Of a stretch of 64,000 nucleotides of DNA, positions 43,370 through 53,840 are shown piece by piece. A program made the translations under genes and the position numbers. The number at the start of each line of letters is the position of its first letter. Position 1 is the first letter of the stretch. The stretch is taken from positions 262,370-326,369 of the forward strand of contig MNCI01026654.1 of NCBI GenBank assembly GCA_015680685.1. The letters are read 5' to 3'. This DNA comes from Gnetum montanum (lineage: Eukaryota > Streptophyta > Gnetopsida > Gnetales > Gnetaceae). Below the pieces are notes generated by a model. That model ran no database searches, was not told where the DNA came from, and saw only the letters and a program-made list of their open reading frames with translations.

Positions 43370-43900
43370 GAGTCCTCTCATCTACTTGAAGATTGTTAGA
43401 AATGAGTCATGTAAGGCTCTTTTTAATTCAGGTTCTAGTATCAACTTGATTTCCCATGAAATGTTCAACACCTAGAACCTACCTTCTCTCAAGAAGAGCA
43501 ACATTCATTTAGAATTGGTAGATTAGTCCATCATTGTTCCATTGGAACTAGTGGAGGAAATTGTGAGCACTATCTATGGGTGGTTGTATCTTGCCAATTT
43601 CTTGGTGATCAAAATTGACAATTACAAGGGGGACTTCCCAATCATTATGGAAAGGGCTTGGTTTAAGCATTGTTGATGCACAAATGGACATCAAATATCT
43701 TTTCCTAGAGATTTCCAAGGAAAATGGATTTAGAAAGATTAAGAAGAAGCAAGTTCCATTAATTGTGTATAGCAATACAAGGTGCAATTGTGTGAAAAAA
43801 CTTTGGTCTATTAAAAGAACATCAATCAAAGCATGTAGACAATGTGTAGATGAATTTGAAATCCAAAGGTGCCTATAAAAATTAGCCAGAAAACAAGAGG
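43370..43900 (+). pseudogene. Element C aspartic protease, active-site Asp lost
   Basis: The frame gives CKALFNSGSSINLISHEMFN where element B has HRALLDSGFGVNLISREMY. The DSG catalytic triplet of the retropepsin is therefore NSG (AAT for GAT). Downstream blocks LPSLKKSNIHLELVD, VPLELVEEIVSTIYGW and NYKGDFPIIMERAW match B nearly residue for residue. It is followed by stops. In active elements this enzyme matures Gag-Pol. Confidence 0.8.
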
Positions 43901-44329
43901 ATACCTAATGACTGATAGCTAATTCTAAAACCAACACACTTTTCATGGAACCTACTGAGAGCCTAACTTGTGCCTATGTTGAAGACATGGATGAATTAGA
44001 GTAAGTTCATCACCAAATATTCAATGATGAACTTAATAATGCCAATTGGAGAGAGTTAAAAATCCTTGATAGTTTTAAATAGGAGCCCTTAGAGTTGAAA
44101 ACTCTACCTACCGGCATGGAATATGCATTTTTGAAAAATGGTAAACTAGTGATAATCAATGCCAACCTTGCTCCTGAGTAGAAAATGATGCTGTTGAAGG
44201 TGGTCAAAAAATGGCCAACAACCTTTTCTTGGTCATATCCTAAACTCACAAGGATTGATCTTAGGATATGCCAACATTGAATCTATACTGATCTGGTCAT
44301 GAAGCCAAAGAGGTAGGTGGCTAAACCCC

Positions 44330-45000
44330 AAATTAAAATAGATTGTTAAAGAGGAAATTAAACAATTCCTCAAGGTGGGGTTCATCTATCTAATTGAAAA
44401 TAGTGAGTGCCTTAGCCCACTTGTAATTTTGCCAAAGAAAGGTAGCAAGTGATGGATCTATATTAATTTCAGGCTGTTGAACATGGTGATGTTTAAAGAC
44501 CAATTTTCATTATCATTTGTGGACTAGGTGTTGGACACTATTTCTAGGCATTGATATTATAGCTTTTTGGATGGTTATAGTGGCTATGACCAAACTCAAA
44601 TCATGCTAGAGGATTAAGCCAAAACTACATTTACATATTGAAAGATGCTGTTTGGTCTATGAAATGCCCTTGCAACTTTCCAATGCCTCATCCTAAGCAT
44701 TTTTCAGCAGCAGATTAGTAGCAAGGTGGAAGTCTTCATGGATGAATTTTCCACCTATGGTGCTACATTTGAGCAAGCCTTGGACCACTTTGAGCAAGTG
44801 CTTAAAAGGTGTATGGAGACTAATCTTTGGCTCAATTGGCAAAAGAGCCATCTCATGGTCCAGGAGGGCATTGTGTTGGGGCATAGGATTTCGTAAGGGA
44901 TTGAGGTGGACCCTAAAAAGATTCATGTCATCCAAGGAATAACCCAACAACTAGAAATCATTAAATATGTCTAGTAATTCCTTGGACACACTAGCTACTA
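44330..45000 (+). pseudogene. Element C reverse transcriptase, broken
   Basis: Blocks in order: SPLVILPKKGSK and INFRLLN (motif 1-2 region), FLDGYSGYDQTQIMLED (motif A, catalytic Asp present), MLFGL then ALATFQCLILSIF (motif B), VEVFMDEFSTYG (motif C, FMDD changed to FMDE), and LWLNWQKSHLMVQEGIVLGH (motif D-E). Several TAG or TGA stops occur, some at positions usually Arg, Gln or Trp. Gypsy family, Tat/Athila branch by the FMD.FS..G form. Confidence 0.88.
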
Positions 45001-45445
45001 CTAGCGATTCATAGAGAATTTCTCTAAGATTGCAAAACCATTGGTCAAGTTCACAAAGAAAGATGCTCTATTTATATGAACCAAGAAATGTGAGAAGGCA
45101 TTCTAGCAGCTTAAGGAGAAGCTTGTAGAGACTTCAATTCTACAAGCACTTGATTGGTCTTGACCATTTCACATTATGATAGATGCATCAAACTATGCCT
45201 TGCAAGCTGTGCTTACATAGTTGGATGATCAAAAACATCCATATTATATCCACTACACAAGCTGAAGCATTGCAGGTACACAACTCAATTACACCACAAT
45301 GGAGAAAGAGCTGATGGCTATGGTGTATGTTTTGGAAAAGTTTAGGTACTATGTGCTTGGATATAAGGTGTTTGTGCACACTGATCATAGTGCCATTCGC
45401 TTCCTGATGAATAAACCAATGGTGAGCCCCCATGTCATACAATGG
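45001..45445 (+). pseudogene. Element C RNase H, 5' part, split by element B
   Basis: Connection and RNase H text: FSKIAKPLVKFTKKDALF, then PFHIMIDASNYALQAVL (first catalytic Asp region), TTMEKELMAMVYVLEKFRYY (catalytic Glu), KVFVHTDHSAIRFLMNKP (third Asp) and SPHVIQW. Element B begins at 45446 immediately after AATGG. The continuation of the same domain is found from 52380. Confidence 0.85.
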
Positions 45446-46362
45446 TGATGAGATGCGATATCGCATGCGTTGCGATATCACGATCCGTCGTTAAATCTAT
45501 AAATAAGAGGCGGCACTCCCCTCACTTCTCATCCTAGGCTTAAAGTAGGAAAACTCTGGCAGTTTGATCACTCCAGAGATAGAATATTTTCCATGTGCCC
45601 ATAGTAGGAGTCCCCAAGCGAATGGATCTTTATTCGAGTAGCTTTGTACCTGAATGCAAGTTGTGTACGGCAATAAAGACGAGCTTTGTGAATAAACCTT
45701 GCAGTGCATGGAATAGGATTTATTACTTGTTATTTCTTACCTGTTATTTATTACCTACATTAGCGTGGCATGAGTACGACTTGATTATGAGCATTGACGA
45801 ATGTGTACGGCTAGTCAAGGAATCAGCTGCTCATCGCGATTAGTCTCTCTCACCCTCAACTCCTAGAATACGGGATGAGTAAGACTTGATTACAAGCATC
45901 TATGAATGTGTATGGCTAGTCAAGGAATTGGCTGCTCATCATGTTTAGGCTAGTTAAGTGCCTCAGTACGACCACTTCGAGCACATGCGTTACATGTGGT
46001 GATCCCGGTAACGATTAGCATTTGGTAGCCACAGTTGCATAGTTCAGGGTGTGTACAGTAAGTGGGAACAGATGCTAACGCTAGTTAATTTAGACTTAGT
46101 CCTTAGTTAGAGTTAGCTAGTTTCTCAACCCTTCGCTCTTAGCATAGAAGACATAAAATCATAAAAGACAATAAAAATCATATACCTCGGACTTACTTAA
46201 CCATACACCACGACAACAAAAAGTAAGTCTGGGAAGACAACGAATGATTAACCCCAAGTTTTCCATGGGGCGTTTAGGCATTTAGTCTGCGGAGTTCGAC
46301 TAGATCATGAGTGCTATGCTCATTTTGTATGGTTGAGTGTAGGGGTACCTCGCCACTCATCA
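45446..46362 (+). repeat. 5' LTR of element B (917 bp)
   Basis: Starts TGATGAGATGCGATATCGC and ends CGCCACTCATCA. Two GATATC-type palindromes lie at the start and a TATA box, TCTATAAATAAGAGG, at about 45498. A directly repeated segment of roughly 115 bp (GAGTACGACTTGATTA to GCTGCTCATC) occurs at about 45771-45838 and 45876-45940. Confidence 0.93.
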
Positions 46363-46363
46363 T

Positions 46364-46381
46364 TGGCACCGTTGCTGGGGA
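46364..46381 (+). promoter_or_regulatory. Primer-binding site of element B
   Basis: TGGCACCGTTGCTGGGGA, one base after the LTR. Against the complement of the plant tRNA-Asp 3' end (TGGCGCCGTTGCCGGGGA) only two positions differ, both explicable by deamination at CpG. Confidence 0.82.
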
Positions 46382-46504
46382 CTAAGTGTTTGTGCGCCAA
46401 ATAGAACATAAGGGATATCACTCACATCGTTGTGAGCCTTAACGAACCTTCGGGTTAATCAAGATAAAAAATTATCTAACGGTGAAACTAGCACACCAAT
46501 AAAA

Positions 46505-48421
46505 ATGCCTTCTTCTCATAAGAGCAACTCACCACCTACGGACCACACACGAGACAGTTGGCAAGATAAAAAACATAACCAAAATCAGCCAAGTCCTAAA
46601 CAATACAAGATAGTTTATACTCATCCCAATGAGTATATTCCAAACTTCACTTTTATCCTCCATCAAGATGAACAGCTACGATGGATAGATTTGCAAGGTA
46701 ACATCGTGTTACCCCTAGATTGATTAGCCCCTCGGATGTTTTTTCGTGCCTTGGCACAGATTGACATGCAAGAACTATATGTTGAATACATTGCGGAGGA
46801 CTTTGACATGAGGGATTATTATCCCATAGATGCCCAATGTATGAGGGACTTAAGGAAGGAGAGTCAACATGCACTGTTGAAGGGCAAGGTCCCTCACGTC
46901 CTTAGCGAAATAGGAGATGAGGAACCCCTTATCATGGGTTATTTAGCAAAAGATGTTTCCCCTTCTAACAATGATGAGGAGGTTGGGTATCAAAATCTAC
47001 GATCAACGATACATATCCCTGGTTCTAATGCCCGTGAACACCAACTGTTAACAGAGGGAACAACCACTTATGCTAAGGACGGGCACTTAGATCGTCACCA
47101 CGATCAGGGCCATAGTAGCTGAAGAGAAGGCAAGAAACATCATCATGGCAATGGTTCCCCTTCTGCTTCCCCTTCTTCACATCACTCATCCTCTCCTTCC
47201 ACATCTGGGCATAGCCACCATGAACATAAAGGTGAGGATAAGAAGGATGAAAGACCTCAACAGGAAAGTCGAGAGAGAGGACAAGGGCAAGGACGTAGGG
47301 AGAGTAGGGAACAACACAGACATCATAGGCGTCATGAAAGAGATGATCATGAAGAGCCCCTACTCGTAACCTGAAGTATGCTTGACATAATGGAGGCAGT
47401 TAGGATTCCCACAAGGCATTTAAAGGATAGTTCAATCAAATGATTAGACATGAACAACATCCCACGATTTGAAGGGGGATATAATGCTGATTCGCAAAAT
47501 CATTTATGGGCATTCCACGATGCCTATGCCTTGCAGAATATAGAAAATGAGTGGAAAAAACTCAAGTTGTTCCCAAGGATACTCACCAAAGAAGCAGAGA
47601 GCTGGTACCAGTCCTTAGAACCAGAAACCATCAGGAGGTGGAGTACGATGCTAGAACTCTTCAATGAAAAGTATCAAACATACTCCAAAGTGTCAAATTT
47701 GCGTAAGAAGATCCAAGGCTGGAAGCAAGGTACACATGAACCCTTGGATGCTTCCATGGCCCGCTACTACACATTGTTACATCATTGCCCGGGCCATGGG
47801 TACGCTCAGCGGGATCAACTTTGCCACATTGTGGATGGGCTAAGGCATGAAACTAGAAGAACCCTTGGAACTTATGCCCAAGGGAGACTCTCACAAGTTA
47901 GAGCCCATGAAGTATGTAGCTTCTTGGAACAAGTGGCAAAATAAGAGGGTGAGTTACGCAAAAGGGAAAGTGCAGAAGAGTACAACCGTGATCCCTCCCT
48001 TCGAAAGAAGGGAGTGAAGTTTTGTGATGAAGAGGATGAGTCACCACTCGAAGAGTTGGTGAACAGAAAGATCTTGCCACTTCAAAAACTCACAACCGAA
48101 ATAGTAGCTAAGGTAGATGATGTATGGAGTTCCTTAGACTCTAAAATTGAAACTGTATTAAAAATTGTAGAAGAGTCTAAGGTAGAACAAAGTAGTGAGA
48201 AAGGTAAGAAAAAGTGGAGAGATTTAGATCCTGCACATAACAAGGGTAAGGGGAAAATCACTAACTCCGACGTGGCTGTGGACTCTGACATAGATGATGA
48301 CAGTAGATGTGAGATCTGCCATTATGACCATCCTAAGGGATATTGCCCCATCATCTCACATCTACAAGAGTTTGGGGTGTATGCGCTCAATCCAAGACTT
48401 AACCAACGGCAAACACCCTGA
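46505..48421 (+). pseudogene. Element B gag, 639-codon frame with five stops
   Basis: ATG at 46505 (MPSSHKSNSPPTDHTRDSW) to TGA at 48419-48421 stays in one frame without indels. Stops interrupt at about 46721, 47120, 47372, 47441 and 47942. Four are TGA: element D has CGA at two of these positions and AGA at the other two. The last is TAA where D has GAA. Parts: N-terminal region, His/Ser-rich basic linker (HHHGNGSPSASPSSHHSSS), capsid domain (LDMNNIPRFEGGYNADSQNH, LTKEAESWYQSLEPETIRRW), a charged coiled coil (LTTEIVAKVDDVWSSLDSKI) and the zinc knuckle CEICHYDHPKGYC. It builds the particle in active relatives. Confidence 0.88.
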
Positions 48422-49137
48422 AGGTTACCTTATCCACAAGGTAACCCAAGGTAGTTCCACCAACCACTAACGTATTATCCAAGTGGAACTCCACCACAGC
48501 CCATCGAACAACATCAGTAGTGAAAATACCCATAGTCATGGGGGATGCCATTGCCAAAACATCAGTACCCTTACCGGCAGCCTGACCCTTATGGATATTT
48601 GTGTAGTAGCCGATTTCTCCAAGTGACTCTATGAGTCACACAACCCCCAACCGTCACTACCAAGTTCGGGAGTACTTCAGAAGAACTCCTTCTCCTTCGA
48701 GAGACACTCCATATCCGCACCATCCTCCTAATCCATCCGCACCTCTTCCATCACAAGTAGTTCCCATAACACCTCCTACTCCAACAATGTAAGGGGAACT
48801 TCCTCCTCAACCACAGCAACGTCATGCTACGAGAGCTATAAATATTCAATCTGCTGCTAGTTCTGAAAACTATAAAAAGAGAAGGTTGGGCCCAAACTAT
48901 AAAAAGAGAAGAGTCTAGTTCAGAACCAAAAGCCCAGACAAACTCTCGCAACAACAAGTGGTTGGGCCCATGTACACTCCTCCATCACCATCTAACACTT
49001 CAGAGAACCCTTCAATCCAATAGAGCGTAACGCATACGATTATGTTAACGCATACCGTAACTGACTAGATTAAGGTAGGCCACCTTCCCAGGAAACAAAC
49101 TGACCTTGGGAGTCCCTTAATCTATTTACAAATTGCC
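48422..49137 (+). other. Element B gag-protease linker
   Basis: Pro/Gln/Tyr-rich decoded text with stops, corresponding to 42641-43369 in C and to D upstream of 38711. A 20-base phrase around CTATAAAAAGAGAAG is repeated at about 48869 and 48897, a small local duplication. No domain recognised. Confidence 0.6.
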
Positions 49138-49625
49138 ATGAACAAACCACATAGGGCTCTTCTTGACTCAGGTTTTGGAGTCAACTTAATATCACGTGAG
49201 ATGTACCATGCCTGGAACCTGCCACAACTTAAGAAGAGCAACATTCAACTAGAGCTGGCAAACCAGTCCATCACCATTCCCTTGGGATTGGTGGAGGACA
49301 TCATTACCACTGTGTGTGGTTGGTCTTACCCAGCTGATTTTCTGGTGATTAAAGTGAACAACAACGAAGGGGACTTCCCAATTATAATGGGAAGGGCATG
49401 GCTAAGCACAGTAGACACATGCCTTAGGATCCACGATCTTTCCTTAGAAATCTCTAAGATAAACATATGTGGAAAGATCAAGAAGAGGAAAGTTCCATGC
49501 ATCACATACAGTGATTCATCGGGTGATGACATGGAGGAAATGCCTCCATGCAATAGGTGTGCCCTTGAAACTTTGCAACAAAGATGCCTGTATGTAGCAA
49601 CCACACAAGAAGTAGTAGACACCCC
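49138..49625 (+). pseudogene. Element B aspartic protease, cut by sequence gap
   Basis: Open frame: RALLDSGFGVNLISREMYHA holds the catalytic DSG, then IPLGLVEDIITTVCGWSYPA and GDFPIIMGRAWLSTVDTCLR, the 'GRPWL' type block. It stays open until the N run at 49626. This is the only protease of the family here with its DSG intact. Start of the domain within the polyprotein is not known; the ATG at 49138 is internal. Confidence 0.82.
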
Positions 49626-49756
49626 NNNNNNNNNNNNNNNNNNNNNNNNNNNNNNNNNNNNNNNNNNNNNNNNNNNNNNNNNNNNNNNNNNNNNNNNNNN
49701 NNNNNNNNNNNNNNNNNNNNNNNNNNNNNNNNNNNNNNNNNNNNNNNNNNNNNNNN
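49626..49756. other. Assembly gap, 131 Ns
   Basis: Lies exactly where pol should be. In the relative C, about 3.3 kb separates the protease from the post-integrase sequence found right after this gap. Confidence 0.99.
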
Positions 49757-51101
49757 AATAAGTGTTCGGAATGATGGTATGAATTGTTTTCATATTGATT
49801 GCTAATGTTTGGTTTTTACCTTTAAGTCACAATGTTGATACTAAGGTCTGTTTCTTTTGATATAACAGGCAATGAGTCCACTTCATCCATCCATCCACCA
49901 GTTTCTATGGTCTCTCTCGGCTTGGAAATGTACAGTCCCTTCTTAATAAGAACTTAAACGAATAGGTGACTGGGCATTTCTCAAACTAAGGAAGGACTCA
50001 AGGATTGAAAAGGGTGTGACTTCAAGGGCATTTCTCTTGGGTGCTTGAATGTTTATTCTTGAGTTTCTTATCGTTCCGATGTTACCCAACTATCGGAAGC
50101 TGAGACAATAAAAATAAAATTCTTTGCATGGTGTGGTTCTCATGCATAAAAACACACAAAAAAAAAACAAACAAACAAACAAAGTGAGAATTCAAAGCAC
50201 ACCCCTTAGATGAATAAACTTGGGCTACAAGCACTAGTTATGGAACCAAAAGTGTTCCCTCTAACTAAGGCCCTTCTTGCTTCCCATTCTATCCTTTGTT
50301 TCATCAGAATGGTGGTGGCTTTTGGAGAGTGCATTCTTGTTATCCAAGTGGATGGTTTAACCGAATGCATTGATGCAAAGTCACTGGATGTGGTTGGTTT
50401 GAGGCTGGAGTTGGAATGAGAATTGCGAAGTTACATTAATCATAAAACACACAAGGGGCTGTACACCACCTTGTTCTTGGGATTCCATTCCATTCTCTTC
50501 TCTCCCTCCTTCTCTCCATTGTTCATCTCATTGCTGGTTGTATCATTAGTGTATATATTTTGGTTGATGCATTGTTTTCTTTTTGGTAAATTCTTGCGAT
50601 TAAGACTTTAACTCTTGTTCCAAATGACATTCTCGGAGCCTACGGACTCTTTGAATGTGGGTTTGTTAGGGCATTAAGGGCATGAGCTTGCTTTGGGGAG
50701 GACCCATTGACATTCCTATTTGGAGCATTAGTTAAATTCTTTTCCTTAACATTTTGCAATTGATTTTATTTTGTTCATTTCCATCTTGACATCCATTTCA
50801 TCGATGCCATAGTTGTCTCTTTTTCTCTATCTTTCTTACTCGTTTTCTTTCTCCATTCTAACGCTACCGGAGGTTTGCGATTAGTCATGGGGGTATGGGA
50901 CTTGAATTTTTCGATTTTCTCCTAGCCCTGAAATTTTTGATTTTCTTCCTAACCCCTACACCTTTGGTAGTCATCAGTAATATATCTCTCGATCCATATC
51001 AGCCATACCACAACCTAGCCAATGAACTTACACCGAAGCAAGGTATTAATTACATGATGATTCATTTACCTTGCTAATATATGATTGTGTTGTGTGTGCA
51101 G
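49757..51101 (+). other. Element B post-integrase non-coding region
   Basis: Homologous to 54170-55948 of C and 34730-35802 of A: shared phrases include GATTGCTAATGT, GAGTCCA..TCATCCA and GGGGAGGACCCA (50695). No gene. Runs of A and CAAA lie at 50156-50182. It ends with TTGTGTTGTGTGTGCAG, an acceptor-like sequence directly before the aORF. Confidence 0.7.
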
Positions 51102-51239
51102 ATGGCGATCATACAAGAACGGATTGGATCTGGAGTAAACACTTGGAATGGAGCAGCGTTGAAGCAACTACGCAAGGAGCAAGATCGATGGCGTGCTTAT
51201 GGATGGACAACGAAGGCACAATCTTTGCGTTGGCAGTAG
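51102..51239 (+). CDS. Element B short aORF (45 codons)
   Basis: ATGGCGATCATACAAGAACG begins right after TGTGTGTGCAG and is open for 45 codons to TAG (MAIIQERIGSGVNTWNGAAL, then KQLRKEQDRWRAYGWTTKAQ). It is in the same position as the roughly 900-codon aORF of C but much shorter and not recognisably similar in sequence, so it is a deletion relic or an unrelated short frame. The sequence after it is (TC)-rich. Confidence 0.4.
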   Translation: MAIIQERIGSGVNTWNGAALKQLRKEQDRWRAYGWTTKAQSLRWQ

Positions 51240-51460
51240 CAACACTTCTTTCTCTCTCTCTTTCTCAGCTGCCAACAAAGGCTTGAAGTCATTGTAATAA
51301 GGTGTTTACCCTTGTTGTCATGAACACCAATTTTTTCAAGTCTTGTAATGATGATCTGTTCACATGTCATCCCATTAGTTCCATTCCCTCAATAATTCCA
51401 TACCTTCTCGATATTATTGTAAGGAACTCGAGGACAAGTTTTCATTTAGTCATGGGGGTA
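51240..51460 (+). other. Element B 3' untranslated region and polypurine tract
   Basis: A (TC)n-rich stretch at 51248-51268, then GAGGACAAGTTTTCATTTAG and TCATGGGGGTA immediately before the 3' LTR. The G-run is the likely plus-strand primer. Confidence 0.65.
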
Positions 51461-52374
51461 TGATGAGACGCGATATTGTGTATGCGATATTGCGGTCCGC
51501 CGCCAAATCTATAAATAAGAGGTGGCACTCCCCTCATTTCTCATCCTAGGATTAAAGTAGGGAAAGTTTGGCAGTTTGATCACTCCAGAGATAGAATATT
51601 TTCCATGTGCCCGCAGTAGGAGTCCCCAAGTGAACAGATCTTTATTCGAGCAGCTTTGTACCTGAATGCAAGTTTTGTATAGCAATAAAGACAAGATTTG
51701 TGGATAAACCTTACAGTGCATGGAATAGGATTTATTACTTGTTATTTCTTACCTATTATTTATTACCTGCATTAGTGCGGCATGAGTACGACTTGATTAC
51801 GAGCATTGACGAATGTGTACGGCTAGTCAAGGAATCGACTGCTCATCGCGATTAGTCTCTCTCACCCTCAACTCCTAGAATGCGGGATGAGTATGACTTG
51901 ATTACGAGCATCTATGGATGTGTACGACTAGTCAAGGAATCAGCTGCTCATCACGTTTAGGTTAGTTACATGCCTCAGTACGATCACTTTGAGCACGTGC
52001 GTTACGTGTGGTGATCCTAGTAACGATTAGCATTTGGTAGCCACAGTTGCATAGTTCAGTGTTTGTACAGTAAGTGGGAACGGATGCTAACGTTAGTTAA
52101 TTTAGACTTAGTCCTTAGTTAGAGTTAGCTAGTTTCTCAACCCTTCACTCTTAGCATAGAATACATAAAACCATAAAAGACCATAAAAATCATATACCTT
52201 GGACTTACTTAACCATACACCGCAACAACAACAAGTAAGTCTAGGAAGACAATGAATGATTAGCCCCAAGTGTTCCATGGGGTGTTTAGGCATTTAGTTT
52301 ATGGATTTCGACTAGATCGCGCATGCTACGCTCGTTTTGTATGGTTGAGTATAGGGGTACCTCGCTACTCATCA
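51461..52374 (+). repeat. 3' LTR of element B (914 bp)
   Basis: Starts TGATGAGACGCGATATTG and ends CGCTACTCATCA, followed by AATGG. TATA box TCTATAAATAAGAGG at about 51510. Carries the same internal direct repeat as the 5' LTR. Confidence 0.93.
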
Positions 52375-53840
52375 AATGGCTAGTGATCTTGTAGGAGTTT
52401 GATAATACAATGGTAGATCAAAGGAGACTAAGAATGTGATCATTGATCACTTGTATCAATTATAATGGGACAACAAAGAGATGAGAGCCCACTCTTTGAT
52501 CAGTTTCTTGATGACCTCCTCTTTGCTGGTGTAATAAATGAACAACTACCCATTGAACCAAAATTGTCCAATAGCATCCTCACTTATCTTCTCATTCAAG
52601 AGATGTCATAAGAATTAGACTAATGGAAGAAACAATAGTTTCTTCATTAGGCCAAATGCTTCATGGAGCTTCATTGACATCTTTACAAGATGTGCATTGA
52701 TGACTTGATTCATTGATGTGTTCTTGATGCTGACCAACTATGCATTCTCTAAGACACTCATGAGGGTCCTTGTGGAGGCCACTACGTAGGGAGATGCATG
52801 ACCATTAAAATCCTAATGGTAGGGTACTATTGGCCAATAATCTTTAGGGATGCCCACCAATTCGTCTACTCTTGTGAACATTGTCAATGAGATGGTGGGA
52901 TGATCGCTTAAATGGAGGGATCTCAGCAATGGATCCAACCACTAGAACCCTTTGAAATTTAGGGCATAGACTTCATGGGTCCCATCATGCTCATGTCAAA
53001 TGGAAAGGCATACATAATAGTCACTATTGACTATTGTACAAAATGGGTAGAAGCAGCAGCCATCATCGACTATACATCTTCCATTGTTACATGGTTTGCA
53101 CAAAAAAATGTTGTAAATAAGTTTGAAGTACCACGTGCACTAATTTTTGACAATGGTGCTTATTTTATAGGTGATAATTTTTTCAAGGTCATGCAACACC
53201 TAGGGGTTGAACATAAATTAACAACACCTTACCACCCCAAGCCAATGGTCAAGTAGAGGTTACCAATAGGAAGATTAAAAAAATCTTAATAAGAACAATT
53301 AGCAAATATAGGAGAGGTTAGAGCACTAAACTTAATGATGCCCTTTAGGCATATTTCTCACCATGAAAAATCCTTAAAGGCTACTCTCCCTATGAGCTAG
53401 TGTATGGAAAATTACCAACTTTTCTAATTCAATTCAAGCTTTGTACAATTTTAACAACTTTTGTCCTTGAACTCGACCCAAGCCTCACACAAAAAGAGAG
53501 ATTAATCAACCTTAATGTGCTAGATGAGAATTGATTGGTGGACCTGTCCTTGAATGAAATGCACAAAGCATTTAGTAAACAATGCCATGAACTTAGGATA
53601 AGGAAAGTAAAATTTCAAATTGGAGACAAGGTTCTCTACTAGAACCCCACACATGTACCTTAATGAACTAAGTTTTAAACGTTGTGGGAAGGGCCTAAAA
53701 TCATTTGTAAAACCTTTTCTTCAAGGGCCATGTTAATTTACAAACCTAAGAGCCTAAACAAGAAACATCTGATCAACATGCAACAACTAAACCTTTCCAT
53801 GAGTCCACGCAAGCTAATGAAACCCACACCTCATTGGATG
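52375..53840 (+). pseudogene. Element C RNase H end and integrase, broken
   Basis: After the AATGG duplication the text continues the RNase H/connection region ('W..LLQEFD'). Integrase follows: a damaged HHCC zinc part at 52700-52900; then YIIVTIDYCTKWVEAAAI (first catalytic Asp) and ALIFDNGAYFIGDNFF (second Asp) with GVEHKLTTPYHP in the ORF at 52975-53256. A frameshift near 53240 moves the 'ANGQVE' Glu region into another frame. The C-terminal part includes GYSPYELVYGKLP and KFQIGDKVLY. No chromodomain was seen, as expected for Tat/Athila elements. Confidence 0.85.

Larger units (their letters stand above)
45446..52374 (+). mobile_element. LTR retrotransposon B nested in C's RNase H, 6.9 kb
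   Basis: LTRs 45446-46362 and 51461-52374 are near-equal in length (917 and 914 bp) and flanked by a perfect 5-bp duplication, AATGG (45441-45445 and 52375-52379). Internal parts are the tRNA-Asp-like primer site, a 639-codon gag frame with stops only, protease, a 131-base N gap, the post-integrase region with a 45-codon aORF, and a polypurine tract. RT, RNase H and integrase are not present in the assembly. LTRs differ mainly by C/T and G/A transitions. It is younger than C, which it interrupts. Confidence 0.93.

Noticed and set aside
49326-49805. ORFs running through the N gap
   Set aside because: Their middle is undetermined residues; only the protease frame on the left is supported.
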